A stretch of DNA of 6,926 nucleotides from Nitrosomonadaceae bacterium. GTDB taxonomy: Bacteria; Pseudomonadota; Gammaproteobacteria; Burkholderiales; Nitrosomonadaceae. The notes beneath the pieces are model-generated. The model searched no databases, had not been told where the DNA came from, and saw only the letters and a list, made by a program, of their open reading frames with translations. The stretch spans positions 11,764 to 18,689 of the forward strand of contig JAHELA010000013.1 in NCBI GenBank assembly GCA_024644425.1. The letters are read 5' to 3'. Each line of letters begins with the position of its first letter. The stretch's first letter is position 1. A program made the position numbers and the translations under genes. Shown piece after piece: positions 1 through 5,064 of this stretch.

Positions 1-61
1 GTCTCCAAAGTAAAAAAGATAAACAGTCATTCCCAAGTTAATAAACTAACCCCATGCTAGA

Positions 62-1147
62 ATGCAGTCTTGGTTAGCAGTAGAAATAACTTCGGCAGAC
101 ATAATCTTGAACACTCTGATTCTTACTCGCCCTGATGATTTGCATTTGCATCTGCGAGATGACGAGCAAATGAAAGCTGTGTTACCTGACACTGTAAGGC
201 GTTTTGCACGAGCTATCGTGATGCCCAATCTTAATCCACCAGTTTTGACAACGGAAATAGCATTAAAGTATAGCCAACGTATTCTTGCTGCTATACCAGC
301 AAATATGCGCATGCATTTTGAGCCATTAATGACACTATATTTAACTGATAATACTGAGATTGCTGAAATTATTAAGGCAAAAGCAAGCGGTATAATACAT
401 GGCATTAAATTTTATCCTGCTCGTATTACTACTTTTTCTGATGCAGGAGTTACTGATATCGCTAAGTGTTCCGCCGTACTTGAAACTATGGAACAGGAAA
501 ATATGCCTTTGTTAGTGCATGGTGAAGTCAATGACCTTGAGGTCGATGTATTCGATAGAGAAAAGATTTTTATTGATAGAGTACTAATTCCAATAACACA
601 TCGTTTTCCAGGACTGAAAATTATATTTGAACACATTACCACCAAAGAGGCGGTGGAATTTATTAAAGATACACCTGGAAATATTGGCGCAACCATTACT
701 GCTCACCACCTACTTTTAAACCGTAATGCTATGTTTCAGGGTGGAATTCGTCCACATTTCTATTGTTTGCCGGTTTTGAAGCGTGAAACTCATCACATAG
801 CTTTGATAGAAGCGGCTATTAGTGGCAATCCAAAGTTTTTTCTTGGCACTGACAGCGCTCCTCATTCTAGGGATGCCAAAGAATCTAATTGTGGTTGTGC
901 AGGAATTTATACTTCTCATGCCGCTATTGAGCTTTATGCTGAAGTATTCGAGCAGGCAGGTGCCTTAGAAAAATTAGAGGCCTTTGCTAGTTATTTTGGT
1001 GCAGATTTTTATGGGTTGCCTCGTAATAAAGGCAGTATTACCTTGATAAAAGAGAGCTGGGATGTGCCAATGGAACTAAAATTTGGAAGGGAAGCATTGG
1101 TTCCTTTTTGTGCTGGCCGAAGTATAACCTGGAAAATACTTGACTAA
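62..1147 (+). CDS. pyrC: dihydroorotase, class II (PyrC type)
   Basis: Cytoplasmic zinc amidohydrolase that interconverts N-carbamoyl-L-aspartate and L-dihydroorotate, the third step of de novo pyrimidine synthesis. The chain aligns with E. coli PyrC over its whole length. Numbered from the ATG at 62, it has the metal-binding HLHLRD motif (H28, H30, R32), MPN (N56), the lysine expected to be carboxylated in IKFYPA (K116), metal histidines H153 (VHGE) and H191 (FEHITTK), the TT pair of the substrate loop (123-124), RPHFYCLPVLKR, and the catalytic Asp in GTDSAPH (D264, H268). All expected active-site residues are present. The usual DDWHLHLRDG reads DLHLHLRDD here. The start is uncertain. The only in-frame ATG gives 361 residues with about 15 extra at the N-terminus. 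A TTG at 107 would give MNTLILTRPDD and 346 residues, the usual family start. Neither has a clear Shine-Dalgarno sequence. It converges on the small lipoprotein gene. Confidence 0.96.
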   Translation: MQSWLAVEITSADIILNTLILTRPDDLHLHLRDDEQMKAVLPDTVRRFARAIVMPNLNPPVLTTEIALKYSQRILAAIPANMRMHFEPLMTLYLTDNTEIAEIIKAKASGIIHGIKFYPARITTFSDAGVTDIAKCSAVLETMEQENMPLLVHGEVNDLEVDVFDREKIFIDRVLIPITHRFPGLKIIFEHITTKEAVEFIKDTPGNIGATITAHHLLLNRNAMFQGGIRPHFYCLPVLKRETHHIALIEAAISGNPKFFLGTDSAPHSRDAKESNCGCAGIYTSHAAIELYAEVFEQAGALEKLEAFASYFGADFYGLPRNKGSITLIKESWDVPMELKFGREALVPFCAGRSITWKILD

Positions 1148-1198
1148 TATTTTTATCTTTCAGTGTCTTGTAGTATGTAAGTAGGAATAAGAAGGTAT

Positions 1199-1242
1199 AA
1201 GAAGAAAGTTTACTTGGATACTTCTTTTGTATCTTTCTTCTT
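1199..1242. repeat. inverted repeat between convergent pyrC and lipoprotein gene
   Basis: The arms AAGAAGAAAG (1199-1208) and CTTTCTTCTT (1233-1242) are perfect 10-bp reverse complements. A nested pair, GATAC (1217-1221) and GTATC (1229-1233), lies inside with a 7-nt loop and shares one base with the outer arm. The structure sits at the convergent 3' ends of pyrC and the lipoprotein gene and covers the last codons of the latter, so it could end transcription in either direction. No T-tract follows on either strand, and the arms are low-complexity purine and pyrimidine runs encoding the lysine-rich tail, so the match may be compositional. Confidence 0.3.
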
Positions 1243-1407
1243 GGTGGTTGGATCTTGTTGTGAGTGATTCTTTTCTTTAATTTTATTCCCACCACTATAA
1301 ACTTTAGGCGCTTCTACTGGGACATAAAATATACAACAGCAACCTGATAGCATAAAAATAGTAACGAATAATAAACTTAGACGAGTAATATTCATATTTC
1401 TTATCAT
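1210..1407 (-). CDS. small putative lipoprotein, 65 aa
   Basis: A short protein that looks like a secreted, lipid-anchored peptide; no family was recognised. Residues 1-22 form a signal peptide with Arg at 3 and 9, a hydrophobic core (LSLLFVTIFM, 10-19), and the lipobox LSGC (20-23), so C23 would be lipidated and become the first mature residue. Two more cysteines follow directly (C24, C25). The mature part is only about 43 residues: a short apolar stretch (IFYVPVEAP), then a hydrophilic tail rich in Lys, Gln, Asp and Thr ending in KKKDTKEVSK. An AGGG precedes the first ATG by 4 nt. A second in-frame ATG four codons later (MNITRLSLL) would also give a good signal peptide. It lies 122 bp downstream of the M48 lipoprotein gene on the same strand and could be cotranscribed, though it has its own possible -10 box. 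The coding call rests on the lipobox and the ribosome binding site. Confidence 0.62.
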   Translation of the reverse strand: MIRNMNITRLSLLFVTIFMLSGCCCIFYVPVEAPKVYSGGNKIKEKNHSQQDPTTKKKDTKEVSK

Positions 1408-1421
1408 TGTGCCCTATATTA

Positions 1422-1427
1422 AGTATA
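1422..1427 (-). promoter_or_regulatory. possible -10 box of the small lipoprotein gene
   Basis: The minus strand reads TATACT, one base from the sigma-70 consensus TATAAT, 14 nt upstream of the first ATG of the small lipoprotein. No good -35 hexamer is seen 16-18 bp upstream. The transcript leader would be only about 8 nt, which would leave little room for a Shine-Dalgarno site and would favour the second ATG of the gene. In an AT-rich sequence such a hexamer is common by chance. Confidence 0.22.
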
Positions 1428-1529
1428 GGACTGGAGCCTGGTAAAGTCCCGCACAAATAATCTAATAGTTTTTCAAATAATTAATTACTTCTACCTAAAC
1501 TCTGGCGGTAATTAGTTTGAATTCCTCGC

Positions 1530-2342
1530 TTAATATTTTTTTGCTGCCTGATATAAAGGCATCACTCTGGGTACATTTAGACTGAGGTCACGAATACGGG
1601 ATGAACTAGAGGGATGGGTGCTAAGGAATTCCGGTGGAGCTCCTTTCGCAAATGCTCCCATTTTTTTCCATACGTTCACAGCTGCATTTGGATTGTATCC
1701 AGCGCGTGCCATCAACTCAAGGCCCATTAAGTCTGCTTCAGTTTCATGAGTGCGGCTATGTGGTAGACCGAAAGTTACATTTGCCACCATGCCTGCTAGG
1801 TTGGTGCTTGCTTCGCCTAATCCCAGCGCTGCAGAACCTAAACCCACAATAGCCTGTCTGCCCATCTGTTCTGACATACGTTCACGTCCATGTTCACGAA
1901 GTGCGTGGGCAATTTCGTGACCCATAACTGCAGCAATTTCATCATCACTTAAATTTAACTTCTGAATAATTCCCGAGTAGACCATAATTTTTCCACCTGG
2001 CATACAGTAGGCATTAAGTTGATCGTTATTTTGAACGTTTACTTCCCAAGCCCAACTCAATGCATCTGGGCGGAAAACTGCTGTATGGGGAATTAGGCGA
2101 TTGGCGATAGATTTAACTCGTGCATATTGATTCATATCTTTATTCAACATGCCCTGCTGCCGGGCTTTAGCTATTTCTTGTTGGTAAGCAGTTGCTGCAG
2201 AGGCTTGCACTTGCCTTTCTGACAAACCACTGAACATATACTGTGTGCGGTTCACACCTACTCTTCCGCTACTAGTCGTGTTGACTGTTTGACAGGAAAC
2301 TAATATGGCAACCATTGATAAGACCAAAAGTTTTTTCAACAT
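1530..2342 (-). CDS. M48 family zinc metalloprotease, outer-membrane-type lipoprotein (LoiP/YcaL-like)
   Basis: Periplasmic metallopeptidase of family M48, resembling E. coli LoiP and YcaL, which degrade or survey misassembled envelope proteins. Numbered from the chosen start, residues 1-16 are a signal peptide (MLKKLLVLSMVAILVS) ending in a lipobox with C17 as the lipidated residue. The zinc motif HEIAH is at 142-146. The downstream HETEAD motif (199-204) supplies the third zinc ligand. The conserved STHP-x-RI segment near the C-terminus holds H243, which corresponds to the regulatory 'switch' histidine described in BepA. The segment AYCMPGGKIMVYSGI before the active site is typical of the family. 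No TPR domain follows, so it is not BepA itself. The start at 2342 is preferred over an ATG four codons upstream (2354) because GGTGA lies 5 nt before it, whereas nothing precedes the upstream ATG. Length is 270 aa. Target proteins cannot be inferred. Confidence 0.93.
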   Translation of the reverse strand: MLKKLLVLSMVAILVSCQTVNTTSSGRVGVNRTQYMFSGLSERQVQASAATAYQQEIAKARQQGMLNKDMNQYARVKSIANRLIPHTAVFRPDALSWAWEVNVQNNDQLNAYCMPGGKIMVYSGIIQKLNLSDDEIAAVMGHEIAHALREHGRERMSEQMGRQAIVGLGSAALGLGEASTNLAGMVANVTFGLPHSRTHETEADLMGLELMARAGYNPNAAVNVWKKMGAFAKGAPPEFLSTHPSSSSRIRDLSLNVPRVMPLYQAAKKY

Positions 2343-2400
2343 GTCAATCACCATAAAATTTTCAGTGTAAATAAACTTTCTAAGAGATTTTACAAGTTAA

Positions 2401-2421
2401 TTACTAGTTGTACTCTAGTAA
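2401..2421. repeat. 7-bp perfect dyad upstream of the M48 protease gene
   Basis: TTACTAG (2401-2407) and CTAGTAA (2415-2421) are exact reverse complements separated by 7 nt. The element lies about 60-80 bp upstream of the M48 protease start, where a promoter or operator would be expected, and on the other strand it lies before the mini-ORF that starts near 2471. It could be an operator or a small hairpin. No T-tract follows, so it is unlikely to be a terminator. A dyad this short can occur by chance. Confidence 0.25.
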
Positions 2422-2527
2422 GAAATAGTAGCTTTCCTATATTAAATTAATTCACATTCAAAGGAGCGATATGCCCAAATGTTGAGCTTAAAAAATATAA
2501 AAAATTTATACTATCTTGTTTTTGGTA

Positions 2528-2562
2528 TTGGTTATTAAATCAATTATGTGCTGTATAACCAA
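2528..2562. repeat. 8-bp inverted repeat at the 3' end of the cupin gene
   Basis: TTGGTTAT (2528-2535) and ATAACCAA (2555-2562) are perfect reverse complements with a 19-nt loop, spanning the cupin stop codon. In the cupin mRNA this could form a 3' stem that slows decay. No U-run follows, so it does not look like an intrinsic terminator. Confidence 0.25.
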
Positions 2563-2935
2563 AGGCCTTATCATGAACGTAGACAAGTTTACATTCTTCG
2601 ATGTATTTGGCGTCATGAATTCTTCCGCCCTTAATATAACCTGTTTGGCCCTTACTTAAGAAAACACGATCTCCATCAGGAACGAGACCAGATGATCCAG
2701 TTGTAAAGAACTGTATAGACATTTTTCCCTCAATAACAACGGTCATATCATCACCTGGATGTGAATGTGGCGGCTCTTCGGAACCCGCTTCCCATTTTTC
2801 TAGCATTACTTCCACTCCATGCGGATTAGTTGGGAATGTGGTTCTGAGAGTAAATCCGTTTGGAGTATTAGGCATAGAGGTATGATTATCCCAAACAGCA
2901 CTGGTCTCAGAAGTGATCTCATTGTTTTTAGACAT
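2540..2935 (-). CDS. single-domain cupin protein
   Basis: A 131-residue protein with one cupin (double-stranded beta-helix) domain and no signal peptide, so probably cytoplasmic. Cupin motif 1 is PPHSHPGDDMTVVIEGKM (55-72), giving H57, H59 and an acidic position (D62 or D63) in place of the usual Glu. Motif 2 is GYIKGGRIHDAKYIEECKLVYV (99-120), giving H107. Three histidines plus an acid suggest a bound divalent metal. Proteins of this size and form include small-molecule binding regulators, isomerases and dioxygenases, and the sequence does not say which. AGGAG stands 8 nt before the ATG, so the start is well supported. The gene is divergent from a quinone oxidoreductase across about 200 bp, which hints at a shared role in redox or aromatic metabolite handling, but this is only inference from position. 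Confidence 0.88.
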   Translation of the reverse strand: MSKNNEITSETSAVWDNHTSMPNTPNGFTLRTTFPTNPHGVEVMLEKWEAGSEEPPHSHPGDDMTVVIEGKMSIQFFTTGSSGLVPDGDRVFLSKGQTGYIKGGRIHDAKYIEECKLVYVHDKAFGYTAHN

Positions 2936-2986
2936 AAGTGATGCTCCTATTTTATGGGCAATTTAATTATTAAGAGGAAAACTCTA

Positions 2987-2992
2987 AGTATA
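2987..2992 (-). promoter_or_regulatory. possible -10 box of the cupin gene
   Basis: The minus strand reads TATACT about 50 nt upstream of the cupin ATG, a reasonable place for a sigma-70 -10 element. It is the same TATACTTA octamer seen before the small lipoprotein gene. No good -35 match is visible 16-18 bp further upstream, so support is weak. Confidence 0.22.
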
Positions 2993-3065
2993 GCGATTTC
3001 ACAGGGTGATATCTCTATAAATTCATACGGAGGCATCAAGGAACAAAGATCATAACCTTAATGTG

Positions 3066-3094
3066 CTACATTTGTGTCGTGAGATAAAATGTAG
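3066..3094. promoter_or_regulatory. inverted repeat in the divergent cupin/oxidoreductase region, candidate operator
   Basis: CTACATTT (3066-3073) and AAATGTAG (3087-3094) are perfect 8-bp reverse complements separated by 13 nt, so the half-site centres are 21 bp apart, about two helical turns. That spacing suits a dimeric regulator binding one face of the DNA. The site lies 45-73 bp upstream of the oxidoreductase ATG and about 130-160 bp from the cupin ATG. No regulator gene is adjacent, so its protein cannot be named. A hairpin in the oxidoreductase leader is the alternative reading. Confidence 0.33.
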
Positions 3095-3138
3095 TGGAAA
3101 AAAGAGATTTTGTTAAATTTAGTAATACACAGATTTAT

Positions 3139-4113
3139 ATGAAAGCAGTATTGTGCAAACAATGGGGTTCTCCTGAAAGCCTTGTGGTTGAAAATATACC
3201 TTCGCTTAAGGCCGACAGGGCGCATGTAATTGTTAAGGTAAAAGCATGTGGTGTTAATTTTCCTGATACTTTGATTATTCAAGGCAAGTATCAGTATAAG
3301 CCGGATTTGCCATTTTCACCTGGAGCTGAAATCTCAGGTGTAATTAAGGAACTGGGTCAAGGTGTTAGTGGTGTTAAGGTTGGAGACCGTGTTTTTGCAT
3401 TTGTCAGATGTGGTGGTTTCTCCGAAGAAGTGTCAGTTCCGGTAGAAAAGATTGTTCTTATACCCGAGGGTATGGATTTTGAAACTGCTTCAGCCTTTTC
3501 AATGACATATGGAACCTCCTATTATGCACTTAAATATAGAGCCCAACTTAAGTCTGGGGAAACATTACTAGTATTAGGGGCTGCGGGTGGAATCGGGATC
3601 GCTGCAGTAGAACTTGGAAAAATAATGGGTGCACGTGTCATTGCTTCAGCTTCATCAGATGACAAGCTAGCAGTATGTAAAAAACATGGTGCAGATGAAT
3701 TAATCAATTATTCCACACAAAACTTTCGCTCAATTGTTAATGAAATTACTAAGGGACAAGGAGTGGATGTTGTTTGCGATCCCGTAGGTGGTAGTCTTTC
3801 TGAACAGGCATTACGTTCTACAGGCTGGAAAGGAAGATTCTTGGTAATGGGTTTTGCAAGTGGTGAAATTCCCAGAATTCCACTAAATATTCCACTGCTA
3901 AAGGGTAATTCTATTGTTGGGGTATTCTGGAGTGATTTTATTCGACGCGAAAAAGAGACCTACTCTAACGTATTGCAGGATTTGACCATATGGTATTTGC
4001 AAGGCAAGTTAAAACCGCTGATTTCAAGAATCTATCCATTAGAACAGGTAACTTTAGCTCTGAACGACATAATAAATCGCAGAGTGAAGGGAAAGATTGT
4101 ATTAGTACCGTAA
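3139..4113 (+). CDS. zinc-independent NAD(P)H:quinone oxidoreductase, MDR superfamily (QOR-like)
   Basis: Cytoplasmic medium-chain dehydrogenase/reductase of the quinone oxidoreductase branch, which uses NADPH to reduce quinones or other activated double bonds. The order is an N-terminal GroES-like catalytic domain (about 1-125, with VKACGVNFPDTLIIQGKY at 34-51 and PGAEISGVI at 61-69), then a Rossmann domain with the nucleotide motif GAAGGIG (147-153) and ASSDDKLAVCKKHGADELINY. Both zinc-binding sets of alcohol dehydrogenases are absent, as is usual for this branch. The start at 3139 (MKAVLCKQWGSPESL, 324 aa) matches the family; a GTG at 3094 in frame would add 15 atypical residues. No Shine-Dalgarno is evident at either. 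It is divergent from the cupin gene and converges on lgt with only 13 bp between the stop codons, with no hairpin between them. The physiological substrate cannot be read from the sequence. Confidence 0.94.
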   Translation: MKAVLCKQWGSPESLVVENIPSLKADRAHVIVKVKACGVNFPDTLIIQGKYQYKPDLPFSPGAEISGVIKELGQGVSGVKVGDRVFAFVRCGGFSEEVSVPVEKIVLIPEGMDFETASAFSMTYGTSYYALKYRAQLKSGETLLVLGAAGGIGIAAVELGKIMGARVIASASSDDKLAVCKKHGADELINYSTQNFRSIVNEITKGQGVDVVCDPVGGSLSEQALRSTGWKGRFLVMGFASGEIPRIPLNIPLLKGNSIVGVFWSDFIRREKETYSNVLQDLTIWYLQGKLKPLISRIYPLEQVTLALNDIINRRVKGKIVLVP

Positions 4114-4126
4114 ATGGGAGTGTCTT

Positions 4127-4945
4127 TTAGCTATGTTTTCTTTCACTAGATTTAATTGGTATGTTTTGTTTTTTATTGGCCCAAATTAGTAACCATATTC
4201 CAGCAACAATCATTGGCAGTGAAAGCCATTGCCCCATACTGATTCCAAGTGTCATTATACCCATGAACCCATCTTCTGGTTCACGGAAGAATTCGGCTAC
4301 TGAACGAAATATACCATAACCGATAAGGAACATTCCTGACACAGCGCCCACGGGTCTGGGCTTAGCTGAATAAATCCATAACAATACAAAAAATAGTATT
4401 CCTTCAAGTACAAATTCATAAAGTTGGGAGGGATGACGGGGGAGTGTGTCCACATTGGGAAATATCATTCCCCAGGGCACGTCGGTTGGTCGTCCCCAAA
4501 GCTCAGCATTGATAAAATTGCCGATGCGACCTGCGCCTAGTCCTAGTGGCACTAGTGGTGCAATGAAATCTGTGACAGCCATCCATTGCAATTTATATTT
4601 GTGTGCCATTAACGCCATTGTGGCTATTACACCCAGAAGACCGCCATGGAATGACATACCTCCTTTCCATACTGCAAAAATTTCTAATGGTTGTTGTAAA
4701 TAATAACCAAACTGATAAAACAATACATGACCTAGGCGTCCACCAAGTATTACACCAAGCATGCCATAAAATAGTAGATCGTCAAGTATGGCGTTGTTGA
4801 ATGATGCTTGTGGATTACGTTTGATATGATAACGCCCCAGTAGTACAAACAATAAAAACCCTAGCAGATACATCAGTCCATACCATCGAATTGATAGAGG
4901 TCCAAGATAGATGGCGACAGGATCAAACTGTGGGTGAACGAGCAT
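4127..4945 (-). CDS. lgt: phosphatidylglycerol--prolipoprotein diacylglyceryl transferase
   Basis: Inner-membrane enzyme that moves the diacylglyceryl group from phosphatidylglycerol to the lipobox cysteine of prelipoproteins, the first step of lipoprotein maturation. The protein has several hydrophobic membrane segments and the Lgt signatures: LGGRLGHVLFY (67-77), GGMSFHGG (95-102) with the essential His at 100 (E. coli H103), and GLGAGRIGNFINAELWGR (135-152) with R140 and N143 (E. coli R143, N146). LPRHPSQLYE and FRSVAEFFREP follow later. At 272 aa it is shorter than E. coli Lgt because the periplasmic loop between LWGR and LPRHPSQLYE is short. The ATG at 4945 gives MLVHPQFDPVAIYLGP, the usual family start, and is chosen over a TTG at 4960. 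It is divergent from ilvD. Two lipoprotein substrates are encoded at 1210-1407 and 1530-2342. Confidence 0.97.
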   Translation of the reverse strand: MLVHPQFDPVAIYLGPLSIRWYGLMYLLGFLLFVLLGRYHIKRNPQASFNNAILDDLLFYGMLGVILGGRLGHVLFYQFGYYLQQPLEIFAVWKGGMSFHGGLLGVIATMALMAHKYKLQWMAVTDFIAPLVPLGLGAGRIGNFINAELWGRPTDVPWGMIFPNVDTLPRHPSQLYEFVLEGILFFVLLWIYSAKPRPVGAVSGMFLIGYGIFRSVAEFFREPEDGFMGIMTLGISMGQWLSLPMIVAGIWLLIWANKKQNIPIKSSERKHS

Positions 4946-4976
4946 AGGTCTTAGGTTCAATTGTTGTAAAATGTAG

Positions 4977-4982
4977 ATTATA
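4977..4982 (-). promoter_or_regulatory. probable -10 box of lgt
   Basis: The minus strand reads TATAAT, an exact sigma-70 -10 consensus, 31 nt upstream of the preferred lgt ATG, which would give a leader of roughly 25 nt. No strong -35 hexamer is found at 16-18 bp, and no TGn extension is present. It lies in the 119-bp divergent region shared with ilvD, where no clear ilvD promoter could be picked out. Confidence 0.38.
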
Positions 4983-5064
4983 CGGCAAGCATGTTCTCAA
5001 AAGAGTTAAACACGAAAAAGGGGAATATGCAGCTAGGAATTTCTAAAATTTTCCAGGAGAAACC

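Noticed and set aside
1..60. Possible C-terminal end of an upstream plus-strand gene
   Set aside because: Two frames are open from the window edge, one to a TAA at 39-41 and one to a TAG at 58-60, but 12-19 codons with no recognisable motif cannot distinguish a gene end from chance.
412..696. Minus-strand ORFs inside pyrC, including one of 94 aa
   Set aside because: They are antisense to a confidently assigned gene and have Ser/Ile-rich composition typical of shadow frames; no ribosome binding site or motif supports them.
2355..2400. Sigma-70 promoter for the M48 protease
   Set aside because: The best -35 (TTGTAA) pairs only with poor -10 hexamers at the right spacing, so I could not support a specific site.
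3058..3282. 74-aa minus-strand ORF across the oxidoreductase start
   Set aside because: It overlaps the confidently assigned oxidoreductase N-terminus, has no recognisable domain and looks like an antisense shadow.
4114..4126. Terminator between the convergent oxidoreductase and lgt genes
   Set aside because: Only 13 bp separate the stop codons, and I see no inverted repeat with a T-tract there or just inside either gene.
5031..5056. Imperfect palindrome GGAATTTCTAAAATTTTCC just before the ilvD ribosome binding site
   Set aside because: Only the outer four base pairs match well and the centre is mismatched; this is expected by chance in AT-rich sequence.
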